From assembly GCA_934370915.1 (NCBI GenBank), contig CAKRNI010000099.1:1-8894 (forward strand): DNA of 8,894 bases. The letters are read 5' to 3'. The position numbers and the translations under genes are program-made. Positions 1-6,554 of this stretch are shown piece by piece. The notes beneath the pieces were generated by a model. That model made no database searches and was not told the origin of the DNA. It was given only the letters and a program-made list of their open reading frames with translations. The DNA is from an uncultured Lachnospiraceae bacterium (lineage in GTDB: Bacteria; Bacillota; Clostridia; Lachnospirales; Lachnospiraceae). The stretch's first letter is position 1, and each line of letters starts with the position of its first letter.

Positions 1-98
1 ATCTGAAAAAGATCAACGCGGATGTATCCGTCACCCAGGAGGAATTCGACGAGATCATGGCGATCAAGCCGGTCTTTTTGGTCAGAGATTACGTGTAG
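1..98 (+). CDS. C-terminal end of an unidentified gene (5' partial)
   Basis: An open frame enters from the left edge (first full codon at position 3) and stops at TAG 96-98. The 31 visible residues begin LKKINADVSVTQ and end KPVFLVRDYV. The segment is mostly charged, with a helical-looking TQEEFDEIM stretch, and has no membrane segment or motif that I recognise. A hairpin with a T-rich tail begins 12 bases after the stop, as expected for the end of a transcription unit. I cannot assign a family from this fragment. It converges with the minus-strand dehydrogenase gene. Confidence 0.6.
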   Translation, partial: LKKINADVSVTQEEFDEIMAIKPVFLVRDYV

Positions 99-109
99 AT
101 GAAAAAATT

Positions 110-156
110 GACTGCCGTATCAGTAGGATTATGCTGGACGGCAGTCTTATTTTATA
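110..156 (+). terminator. Rho-independent terminator of the upstream partial gene
   Basis: A perfect 9-bp stem is formed by GACTGCCGT (110-118) and ACGGCAGTC (138-146), with a 19-base loop, followed by the T-rich tract TTATTTTA. An A-rich run (102-107) precedes the stem, so weak function on the other strand is possible. The loop is longer than usual and the T-tract is interrupted. Confidence 0.7.
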
Positions 157-205
157 AAAATCCAGAATTCATGGAGTCATGTTGAATGGCAATATTTTAT
201 TATAT

Positions 206-247
206 GAAAACCGGGATGCTGCGCAGATAGGCGGCATCCCGGTTTTC
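206..247 (-). terminator. Strong hairpin terminator of the alcohol dehydrogenase gene, probably bidirectional
   Basis: Arms 206-222 and 231-247 pair over 17 bp with a single G-U, closing an 8-base loop (GCAGATAG). The stem runs from GAAAACCGGGATGC outward on both sides. On the minus strand it lies 26 bases past the dehydrogenase stop and is followed by a T/A-rich tail (TTTTCATATAATAAAAT). On the plus strand the 3' arm ends in GGTTTTCTTC, so it can also back up the plus-strand terminator at 110-156. Confidence 0.8.
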
Positions 248-272
248 TTCATGCGATTTTGATAGATTTCTG

Positions 273-1457
273 CTATTTGCCTGCAGCCATCTGATAGATC
301 TTAAGCATATCTTCCGCTTCCAGCTTCTTCGCGGATCCCTTCGGGCCGCCTGCAGCGATTCTCGCGTTTTTCGCCATGGTCTCAAGCTGTTCTTCTGTCG
401 GATCGATGCCGAGTTCCTTTAAGTTTGTCGGCATGTTGATGGCACGGTAGAAGTCTTCCATGGCCTCGATGCCCTTTAAACCCGTCTCCATATCATCTTT
501 TCCGGGCTCAACACCCATGACATTCACTGCAAATTTTGCGAACCGCGGTGTACAGTTATCGATCACATATCTCGCCCAGCTTCCCCAGATCGCAGCCAGT
601 CCGGCACCGTGGGCAACGTCGAACATGCCGCCGATCTCATGCTCTAAGAGGTGGGAGGCAAAGTCTCCGCCGTCGTTTCCGCAGCCGGTGAGGCCGTTGT
701 GGGAGAGACTTCCGGACCACATCACCTCGGCTCTCGCGTCATAGTTATCCGGATCGTCCACAAGGATCTTCGCGTTCGTGATCACAGTGCGCATAAGACC
801 TTCCGCAATGGCATCGGTGATCTCCATATTTCCGCCGTTTGTGAAATAGCGCTCCATGGTATGCATCAGAATATCGGTGCAGCCGCAGGCTGTCTGGTAC
901 GGCGGGAGAGTCATTGTGATCTCCGGGTTCATGACAGCGAATACAGGGCGGGAGATATCATTGTTGTAGCCGCGCTTTTCCAGTGTTTCATCGTTTGTGA
1001 TAACAGAACTGTTGCTCATCTCACTTCCGGAAGCTGCGATGGTCAGAACAACGCCGATCGGAAGGCATGCGGATGCCTGACGTGTGTGCTCATAGAAATC
1101 CCAGACATCACCGTCGTTCGCGAGACCGTAACCGATGGCTTTCGCGGAGTCGATGACACTGCCGCCGCCGACAGCGAGAAGAAAATCAACGCCCTCCTTT
1201 CTGCAGAGCTCGATTCCCTCGCGGACCAGGGAAAGACGCGGATTTGGGACAACGCCGCCGAGTTCCACATAGGTGACTCCGGACGCGTCCAGGGACTCTT
1301 TGATCCGTCCGAGAAGACCGGAGCGGATCACGCTGCCGCTTCCGTAATGGAGCAGGACTTTTTTACAGTTTACATTTTTTACAAGCTTTCCGATCCGGTA
1401 TTCGGTTTCTTTTCCGAATACGACACGGGTCGGGGTATAGAAATTAAAATTAAACAT
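273..1457 (-). CDS. Iron-containing (group III) alcohol dehydrogenase, BdhA/YqhD-like
   Basis: Cytosolic NAD(P)H-dependent alcohol/aldehyde oxidoreductase of 394 residues, normal for the family. The start at 1457 (MFNFNFYTPTRVVFG) is chosen because AGGAGGGTG lies just upstream (1462-1470) and the family N-terminus begins there; an in-frame ATG at 1508 has no such site. The N-terminal Rossmann-like domain holds GGGS at 97-100 in AVGGGSVIDSAKAI, the nucleotide-binding loop. Likely metal ligands in the C-terminal helical domain are D195 and H199 (CGCTDILMHTMERY), H269 (SHLLEHEIGG) and H283 (VAHGAG); the 14-residue spacing of the last two matches FucO-type enzymes, and the conserved H273 lies between. 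The sequence resembles butanol dehydrogenase/YqhD more than FucO, so reduction of short- or medium-chain aldehydes is likely, but the substrate is not readable. It is divergent from the transporter operon and ends in the hairpin at 206-247. Confidence 0.93.
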   Translation of the reverse strand: MFNFNFYTPTRVVFGKETEYRIGKLVKNVNCKKVLLHYGSGSVIRSGLLGRIKESLDASGVTYVELGGVVPNPRLSLVREGIELCRKEGVDFLLAVGGGSVIDSAKAIGYGLANDGDVWDFYEHTRQASACLPIGVVLTIAASGSEMSNSSVITNDETLEKRGYNNDISRPVFAVMNPEITMTLPPYQTACGCTDILMHTMERYFTNGGNMEITDAIAEGLMRTVITNAKILVDDPDNYDARAEVMWSGSLSHNGLTGCGNDGGDFASHLLEHEIGGMFDVAHGAGLAAIWGSWARYVIDNCTPRFAKFAVNVMGVEPGKDDMETGLKGIEAMEDFYRAINMPTNLKELGIDPTEEQLETMAKNARIAAGGPKGSAKKLEAEDMLKIYQMAAGK

Positions 1458-1479
1458 AAGACACCCTCCTGATAGATCA

Positions 1480-1508
1480 AGTATACTAGGGATCGCAGTG
1501 ATCTGCAA
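1480..1508 (-). promoter_or_regulatory. Probable sigma-A promoter of the alcohol dehydrogenase gene
   Basis: Reading the minus strand, TTGCAG (1508-1503) and TATACT (1485-1480) are separated by exactly 17 bases. The -10 matches the consensus at five of six positions, the -35 at three. The predicted start near 1473 gives a leader of about 16 bases that still contains the AGGAGG. GATCGCAGTGATC (1491-1503), a near-palindrome, and the inverted GCAG/CTGC pair (1495-1506) lie in the spacer and -35, where a repressor could act; that is speculative. Confidence 0.5.
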
Positions 1509-1547
1509 GAAATACCTCTGGAATTTTCCGGATTTTTGGAAGCATAC

Positions 1548-1601
1548 CTGACACAGATTTTACACAGGCTTTAGGTGATGACGGCACCAGATTTTACAGA
1601 G
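1548..1601 (+). repeat. Short direct repeats upstream of the transporter operon, possible regulator-binding sites
   Basis: Three hexamers recur every 11 bases: CTGACA (1548-1553), TTTACA (1559-1564) and TTTAGG (1570-1575), each separated by 5 bases. An 11-base identical copy, CAGATTTTACA, occurs at 1554-1564 and 1588-1598, a 34-base offset close to three helical turns, and both copies continue as CAG or GAG. The 11-base periodicity and TTTACA core resemble PhoP-type boxes of Bacillus (TT(A/C/T)A(C/T)A with 5-base spacers). The outer hexamers are poor matches, and TTTACA also resembles a -35 element, so the assignment is tentative. Confidence 0.4.
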
Positions 1602-1636
1602 AACGCATAGGATAAAGGCAGAAGCTGACAGACAGG

Positions 1637-1642
1637 TATAAA
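1637..1642 (+). promoter_or_regulatory. Possible -10 element for the transporter operon
   Basis: TATAAA at 1637-1642 is the best -10-like hexamer between the divergent genes on the plus strand, 39 bases before the start codon at 1681. No convincing -35 lies 16-18 bases upstream (AAAGGC region), so if this is the promoter it probably needs an activator bound upstream, where the repeats at 1548-1601 lie. A small GCAGA/TCTGC hairpin (1651-1665) sits just before the ribosome binding site GGAGG (1666-1672 region). Confidence 0.25.
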
Positions 1643-1680
1643 AGAAAAAGGCAGAGACGATCTGCAGGAGGAAACACATT

Positions 1681-2790
1681 ATGAAAAAAATAAGACTGAC
1701 AGCGCTTACCATGGCGGGACTGATGGCGGCGGCATCCATGACCGGCTGCGGTGCGAACACAACGGAGACCACAGCAGCTCCGGAGACAACGACAGCAGCG
1801 ACAGGGACAACAGCGGCAGAGACAACAACTGTGGCGGAGACGGCTGGGAAGGTGTCCCAGACCAAACCGCTTGTAGTATATTTAAACGACTTCGATGAGA
1901 TTATTCCGGAGATGTTTAAAAAGGCGACCGGATATGATGTGGAAGTCGTAGCAGGAAACGGTGCGGAGACACTTGCAAGGATCGAGACGGAGGGCGACAA
2001 CCCACAGTGGGATATCGTATGGCTGGATTCCATGCCAAGCATCAACTCTCTCGGAAGGAAGGGAATGCTTCTCACAGACTGGGAGCCATCCAACGCGGGA
2101 AACCTCACCGATTTCTTTAAGGAGATTGTTCCGGCGGACAAGGCATACTATCCGACCGGGGCACACGCGGCAGGCGTGATCGCGTACAGGAATGATGTTT
2201 TCACAGAAGAAACAGCTCCGAAGACCTGGGAAGACTTCGCAAAACCGGAATATAAAGACAAGATCGGAATCGCAGACCCGAGTGTAGCGGCTCCGGCATA
2301 TCCCTTCGTGTCATACTTCTTCAACTCGAAGGGAATGGACAGCGGAAAAGAGTACTTCAGCTCCTTATTTGAAAATGGCTTAAAGATCTATCCGAAGAAC
2401 CCGCAGGTGGTTCAGGCCCTTGCCAGCGGTGAGATCGCGGTGGCAGGACTCCAGGAGAGCAACGCATACGGCATGATCGCTTCCGGAGAGCCGATCAGCA
2501 TCATCTGGCCGGAAGAAGGAGCACCGGCATCTGTCCGTGTGGCAGCGATCAGCGCGAAGACGGATCAGCCGGAGGTTGCGAAAAAATTCATCGAATTCCT
2601 TTTACAGCCGGAGACACAGCAGCAGCTTGTGGATGCGGGAGATGAAGGATATTTTGAACCGTCCGTTGCAGGTGTAAACGAAAAAGAAGACCGTGAGAAA
2701 GATGGAAAGCTTGTCTATGCAGAGGCATCCTGGGCATCTGAACACGAAGCAGAGATCAAGGAGTGGTTTGCAGATGAGTCCGCGAAATAG
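1681..2790 (+). CDS. ABC transporter solute-binding lipoprotein (Fbp/Afu/PotD-like type 2 fold)
   Basis: A 369-residue extracellular substrate-binding lipoprotein. MKKIRLTALTMAGLMAAA forms the signal peptide, and ASMTGC gives a lipobox with the lipidated cysteine at residue 23. Residues 24-57 are a Thr/Ala/Glu-rich linker typical of Clostridia lipoproteins. The binding domain starts near residue 62 (KPLVVYLNDFDEIIPEMF), with the family's DIVWLDS (111-117), a GVIAYRNDVF element (165-174) and a C-terminal KKFIEFLLQPETQQQ segment (301-315). GGAGG stands just before ATG 1681. Family homologues are usually annotated as iron(III)-binding, but some bind phosphosugars, phosphonates, polyamines or thiamine. 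At the place where ferric-binding proteins carry two adjacent tyrosines this protein reads ESNAYG (259-264), with a single tyrosine, which argues against iron. First gene of a four-gene operon; its end overlaps the permease start by 17 bases. Fold and role are confident, the ligand is unknown. Confidence 0.92.
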   Translation: MKKIRLTALTMAGLMAAASMTGCGANTTETTAAPETTTAATGTTAAETTTVAETAGKVSQTKPLVVYLNDFDEIIPEMFKKATGYDVEVVAGNGAETLARIETEGDNPQWDIVWLDSMPSINSLGRKGMLLTDWEPSNAGNLTDFFKEIVPADKAYYPTGAHAAGVIAYRNDVFTEETAPKTWEDFAKPEYKDKIGIADPSVAAPAYPFVSYFFNSKGMDSGKEYFSSLFENGLKIYPKNPQVVQALASGEIAVAGLQESNAYGMIASGEPISIIWPEEGAPASVRVAAISAKTDQPEVAKKFIEFLLQPETQQQLVDAGDEGYFEPSVAGVNEKEDREKDGKLVYAEASWASEHEAEIKEWFADESAK

Positions 2791-4639
2791 TGGTAAATTA
2801 AGAAGCGCGGCACATAGAGGACAGGCAGAAGGGGCGATCGGCTGGATCGTCCTTTCCGTGCTTGCAGTTTTAATTATTTTGCCGCTGGGGGCCGTTCTTT
2901 TACAGATCGTAAGTCCCGGATTTTTTGGAAATACGGAAAAAGCAGATGGAATGAGCCTGCTCTTTGAGGTCTTTGAAAAACCGCTCTGGTATAAGGCGCT
3001 CGGAAATTCCATGTCTCTTGGCATCTGGACGACATTCTTTGGTACGGTGTTTGGGGCGTTTCTTGCAAATTTTCGGGTAAAATGGGAGTTTAAGACAGCG
3101 AAACTTTTAGACATCGCGGCGTGGATCCTGATGATCATGCCGTCCTTCATCATTGCCCAGGGCTGGGTCTATTTCGCTTCCGGAAACGGGATCGCGAGAT
3201 CCTGGCTTCACTGGGACAACATCAGCAGTCTGGTATTCAGCTTTCCGGGTCTGGTGTTTATCATGGTACTCAACAAGTTCCCGTTCGCTTATGTGACGAT
3301 CAAGGCGGCCCTGGAGTGGAAACCGGAACGGCTGTCTCTGGCAGCAAGAATGAATGGGGCATCTCCGTGGGAAGAGTGGAAGACCGTGCAGGCACCTTTG
3401 TGCATTCCGGCCTATTGTTCCGCGGCGATCCTGATCTTTATGGATACGATCGGTGATTTCGGACTTCCGGCAGCGATCTCCGGAGTATATCGTTTCCCGA
3501 CACTGCCATACGCGATCTACACGGCACTTTACAGTTCCCCGATCCGTCTGGATATGGCAGGCGTGTTATCCTTCTATCTGGTACTGATCATCATCGCTGC
3601 CATGATCGTCCAGTACAGGATCATTGGGAAAAAACGGTACGATTTCCTTGATACGGGAACCGTGAAGGCGGTGCCGGTCCGCCCTGCCTTTGGAGTCGGG
3701 ATCATCCTCGATTTCTTAGGGGCATTTCTGGCATTTATCACACTGTTTGTTCCGCTTGGTTCCACAGTGGTCATGTCCTTCTCCGACTCGATCTCAGTGG
3801 CGAACTTCAGCTTTACATTAAAGAATTACGAGAAGGTCATCTTAGACAGCAGGGATCTCTTAAATGGTCTGGAGCATTCCCTGATGATCGCCTTTACGGC
3901 GGCCGTCATCGGACTGATCCTCGGATTTTTCGTCTCCTATGTCCTGAATTATTCCGATTTTATTTTAAAACGTCTGATCGATGTGCTGTCGCTTGTGGCG
4001 TTGGCAGTTCCGGGAGTCGTTTTAGGTATCGGCTATATCTTTGTATGGAACCAGCGATGGATCGAATCCGTGGGGCTTAAGATGTATGGAACGCCCAGGA
4101 TCATTGTCCTTGCCAGCGTTGCGGCGGCGATCCCGGTCATCACGAGAGTTCTGACCGGCGGTATGGCAAAGATCCCGAGACCGATCCTGTTTGCAGCCCG
4201 GCTTTCCGGTGCCGGTCTTATCACACGGGTCCGGACGATCCTCTGGCCGCTCTTAAAGGCAACCGTCCTGTCCGCGTTTTTGTCCGCATTTGGCGGAAGC
4301 GTATTCAACCTTGCGATCAATACGATCCTCTATCCGCCGAATTACCAGACACTGCCGGTCTACATCAGCAAAGGAGTGGAAAATCTGAAATTCGGATATT
4401 CCGCAGCGGCAACGGTGTTTGGCGGCGGAATTGTGGTCCTTCTCATTCTGTCGATGGAGCTTTTGGGAAGAGACTGGAAGAGAAAGCCGGAAAAAGAACG
4501 AAGATCAGAAAAACTGCACGGAAAGCTTGGCTTTGGAGGCAGGGAAATGCCGGGAGAAAATATGGCGGAACATGGGACGGCAGCCGGAGCATTCACGGCT
4601 TCCGCAGTTTCATCGGTTTCCGCGGCAAAGAGCGTATAG
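2774..4639 (+). CDS. ABC transporter permease with two fused membrane domains (FbpB/AfuB type)
   Basis: Integral membrane permease of 621 residues made of two fused permease domains, about 12 membrane segments in all. Start 2774 (MSPRNSGKLR) is chosen because AAGGAG (2758-2763) lies 10 bases upstream; it overlaps the binding-protein stop by 17 bases, suggesting coupled translation. An in-frame ATG at 2693 lies deep in the previous gene and adds a non-hydrophobic extension. Segment 1 is at about residues 22-44. The first cytoplasmic coupling (EAA-type) loop is about 188-209, LAARMNGASPWEEWKTVQ; the second is about 473-494, FAARLSGAGLITRVRTILWP. Both keep the A-x-x-x-G core that contacts the ATPase. 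Domain 2 begins near residue 305. After the last membrane segment (about 543-566) is a charged then Ala/Ser/Val-rich tail of some 53 residues (569-621), longer than I would expect. Two permease domains on one chain mean that one copy suffices per transporter. Confidence 0.93.
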   Translation: MSPRNSGKLRSAAHRGQAEGAIGWIVLSVLAVLIILPLGAVLLQIVSPGFFGNTEKADGMSLLFEVFEKPLWYKALGNSMSLGIWTTFFGTVFGAFLANFRVKWEFKTAKLLDIAAWILMIMPSFIIAQGWVYFASGNGIARSWLHWDNISSLVFSFPGLVFIMVLNKFPFAYVTIKAALEWKPERLSLAARMNGASPWEEWKTVQAPLCIPAYCSAAILIFMDTIGDFGLPAAISGVYRFPTLPYAIYTALYSSPIRLDMAGVLSFYLVLIIIAAMIVQYRIIGKKRYDFLDTGTVKAVPVRPAFGVGIILDFLGAFLAFITLFVPLGSTVVMSFSDSISVANFSFTLKNYEKVILDSRDLLNGLEHSLMIAFTAAVIGLILGFFVSYVLNYSDFILKRLIDVLSLVALAVPGVVLGIGYIFVWNQRWIESVGLKMYGTPRIIVLASVAAAIPVITRVLTGGMAKIPRPILFAARLSGAGLITRVRTILWPLLKATVLSAFLSAFGGSVFNLAINTILYPPNYQTLPVYISKGVENLKFGYSAAATVFGGGIVVLLILSMELLGRDWKRKPEKERRSEKLHGKLGFGGREMPGENMAEHGTAAGAFTASAVSSVSAAKSV

Positions 4640-4668
4640 GTATGTGGAGGCTGTTTTAGGAGGAAGAT

Positions 4669-5757
4669 ATGGATATTCAGAATCAGGAAGTCATTTTAAA
4701 AATAGAAGATCTGACAAAAAGCTTTGGAAAGACGGAAGTGCTTAAGGGAATCAGCATGGAAGTCCATAAAAACGAGATCATCAGCGTATTGGGTCCGTCC
4801 GGCTGCGGAAAATCCACCTTGCTGAACATTATCGCAGGCATGCTGGCTCCCGATGGCGGGCGCGTGACCATGAACGGGCAGGTGATCTCTGAGGCGGGAA
4901 AAGTTCTGCCTCCGGAGAAACGCCATATGAACATGGTGTTTCAGGATTTTGCACTGTGGCCGCATATGACAGCGTATGATAACATTGCTTACGGCTTAAA
5001 GCGGTGCAAAGCCGGAAAAGAGGAGACCGAGGAGCGGGTACAGGAGCTCTTAAAGCTTTTGCATCTGGAGGGACTGGAAAAACGGTATCCGGCGGAGCTT
5101 TCCGGCGGTCAGCAGCAGAGAGTCGCGATCGCCCGGGCACTGATCACGAAGCCGGATATTCTCCTGATGGATGAGCCGCTCTGCAATCTGGATGTCCAGC
5201 TCCGCGTGGAGATGAGAACCGAAATGGCGTTCTTGTTCCGGAAGCTTGGGACAACCGTCTTTCACGTCACCCATGATCCTTCGGAAGCGTTTGCGATGGC
5301 GGACCGGATCGTGATCATGAACAGGGGAAATATCGACCAGATCGATTCCCCGAAAAACTGTTACAGGAATCCGGGAACGGAGTCGGCGGCGGCTCTTTTA
5401 GGTGCCGGAAACCGGGTACATGGATACGCGAGGGAGGACGGCGGCACGCAGATCGATCTCGGCGGCAGTGTCTGCGGAACACTCGGAAGGAATGGGATCC
5501 GCAAAGATGATATGGTGACTGTCCGCTTCCGCGCGGAGAACACGGTGTGGACCGGAAGCGAACGGCAGGAGAACAGCTTTCCGGTGGCGGTCGAGTATTC
5601 CTCCTTTGAGGGGGATTATTACCGCGTTATGGCGAAGATGGGAATGGGAGAACCGCTCTGCTTCTTAAGCCGCAACTATCTGGAAAAAGGTACGGAAGGC
5701 TACGTGAATGTGGAAGGGGACCGTCTCTATGTGTATGGTCCGGAGACAGCGGCATGA
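4669..5757 (+). CDS. ABC transporter ATP-binding protein (FbpC/PotA-like) with TOBE domain
   Basis: Cytosolic ATPase of 362 residues that powers the adjacent permease. Walker A GPSGCGKST is at 42-50, Q-loop glutamine Q92 (MVFQDFALWPHM), signature LSGGQQQR at 144-151, Walker B with catalytic glutamate ILLMDEP at 164-170, and switch histidine H202 (HVTHDPSEAFAMADR). All residues needed for hydrolysis are present. The D-loop reads LCNLD rather than the common LSNLD. Residues from about 245 to 358 form a C-terminal regulatory TOBE-type domain, as in importers for iron, polyamines, phosphonates and thiamine. The start is fixed by a strong AGGAGGA (4658-4664) 4 bases upstream. It lies 29 bases after the permease and its TGA overlaps the next gene's ATG (ATGA), indicating translational coupling with the phosphatase. 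Confidence 0.95.
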   Translation: MDIQNQEVILKIEDLTKSFGKTEVLKGISMEVHKNEIISVLGPSGCGKSTLLNIIAGMLAPDGGRVTMNGQVISEAGKVLPPEKRHMNMVFQDFALWPHMTAYDNIAYGLKRCKAGKEETEERVQELLKLLHLEGLEKRYPAELSGGQQQRVAIARALITKPDILLMDEPLCNLDVQLRVEMRTEMAFLFRKLGTTVFHVTHDPSEAFAMADRIVIMNRGNIDQIDSPKNCYRNPGTESAAALLGAGNRVHGYAREDGGTQIDLGGSVCGTLGRNGIRKDDMVTVRFRAENTVWTGSERQENSFPVAVEYSSFEGDYYRVMAKMGMGEPLCFLSRNYLEKGTEGYVNVEGDRLYVYGPETAA

Positions 5758-6506
5758 GCGGGAACCTGTATCTGATGAGCGACGTTCACGGATATTTTAT
5801 TCCCTTTCTGCAAATACTGAAAAAGATCCGGTTTGAGGATGCGGACCGGATGGTGATCCTGGGGGATCTTGTGGCGAAAGGACCGGATTCCCTGGGACTT
5901 TTGCGCTTTGTGATGGAACATAAGAATATTCTGGCGCTGAGAGGGAATCATGAACAGCGGCTCTTACAGTATTTTGGAACAGACCGCGCGGCCGGGATCC
6001 CGGATTCCACGATGCGGTCCTGGGTGGCCGGAGACGGGGCGGGGATTATCAGGCAGATGAATATGCTGTCAAAGACAGGACGCAGGAAGGTTCTGGAGTT
6101 TATCGAAACGATGCCGTTATGGGCAGTCATGGAGATCTGCGGCAGGAAGTATGTGCTGGTTCACGGAGCGCCGGATAATGAAATGAAAAAAGAACTTCTG
6201 GCAGGGCAAAAAGATCCCGGAGGGAAAAGAAAAACAGCGGATTATGATATCCTCATAAACCGTTATGAATCCCCGGATTCGGATAACCGGCTTCCGGCGG
6301 GAATGACTGCCGTTGTGGGACACACGCCGACATTCAAATATGGGACACAGTATGCAGGAGATATGATCATCAAGGACGATAAGATTTTTCTGGACTGCGG
6401 AGCCGGTCAGGGCTATGGATTGGGCTGTCTGGAAATATTGTCTGGCAATGACAAAAATTCCTATCGAAAATACTTTACAAATACGGAGAACGGGAGTATA
6501 TTGTAA
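5754..6506 (+). CDS. Cytosolic metallophosphatase of the PPP family, ApaH/protein-phosphatase-like
   Basis: A 250-residue two-metal phosphoesterase without signal peptide or membrane segment. The full metal set is visible: D10 and H12 (SDVHGY), D38 (LGDLVAKGPDS, 36-46), N65 and H66 with E67 (RGNHEQ), H137 (VLVHGAPD) and H190 (VVGHTPTF). The GDLVAKGPDSLGLLRFV stretch resembles bacterial ApaH (GDLVARGP) more than eukaryotic-type Ser/Thr phosphatases (GDYVDRG); it has Lys where both usually have Arg. The reaction is metal-dependent hydrolysis of a phosphoester or phosphoanhydride; diadenosine tetraphosphate, phosphoprotein or a small phosphorylated metabolite are all possible. The ATG overlaps the ATPase stop by 4 bases, so it is translated with the transporter, which suggests it acts on the imported compound or its product. 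The last codons contain the riboflavin operon promoter. Confidence 0.9.
   Translation: MSGNLYLMSDVHGYFIPFLQILKKIRFEDADRMVILGDLVAKGPDSLGLLRFVMEHKNILALRGNHEQRLLQYFGTDRAAGIPDSTMRSWVAGDGAGIIRQMNMLSKTGRRKVLEFIETMPLWAVMEICGRKYVLVHGAPDNEMKKELLAGQKDPGGKRKTADYDILINRYESPDSDNRLPAGMTAVVGHTPTFKYGTQYAGDMIIKDDKIFLDCGAGQGYGLGCLEILSGNDKNSYRKYFTNTENGSIL
6474..6502 (+). promoter_or_regulatory. Sigma-A promoter of the riboflavin operon, inside the end of the phosphatase gene
   Basis: TTTACA (6474-6479, five of six) and TATATT (6497-6502, five of six) are separated by exactly 17 bases. Transcription should start near 6509, just after the phosphatase stop (6504-6506), about 45 bases before the FMN aptamer. It is the best promoter match seen in the window and its position fits the riboswitch leader. 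Confidence 0.75.
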
Positions 6507-6511
6507 ACAAC

Positions 6512-6535
6512 CGCTGATGGAAATGACGGTCAGCG
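6512..6535 (+). other. Hairpin at the predicted 5' end of the riboflavin mRNA
   Basis: CGCTGA (6512-6517) pairs with TCAGCG (6530-6535) around a 12-base loop. It begins 6 bases after the phosphatase stop, but ATGGGACAA follows rather than a T-tract, so it is not a convincing intrinsic terminator. It would form the very 5' end of transcripts from the promoter at 6474-6502 and might protect the RNA; this role is inference. Confidence 0.4.
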
Positions 6536-6554
6536 ATGGGACAATTCAATAATA

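Noticed and set aside
651..1472. Long plus-strand open frame of 273 codons opposite the alcohol dehydrogenase
   Set aside because: It lies fully antisense to a gene with complete family motifs, has no ribosome binding site or recognisable domain, and its composition follows from the high third-position GC of the real gene.
1560..2141. Minus-strand frame with a Val/Ala/Ser-rich hydrophobic stretch
   Set aside because: The hydrophobic run is the antisense of the Thr/Ala linker of the binding lipoprotein; no start signal or family resemblance.
2693..2773. Upstream start for the permease
   Set aside because: It would lie 98 bases inside the binding-protein gene and add a non-hydrophobic extension, while ATG 2774 has a well-placed AAGGAG.
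1681..5757. Straight annotation as a ferric iron transporter
   Set aside because: The adjacent tyrosine pair is not seen in the binding protein, and the coupled phosphatase suggests another cargo; the ligand is left open.
6512..6535. Hairpin after the phosphatase as an intrinsic terminator
   Set aside because: There is no T-tract after the 3' arm; it is kept only as a 5' mRNA hairpin.
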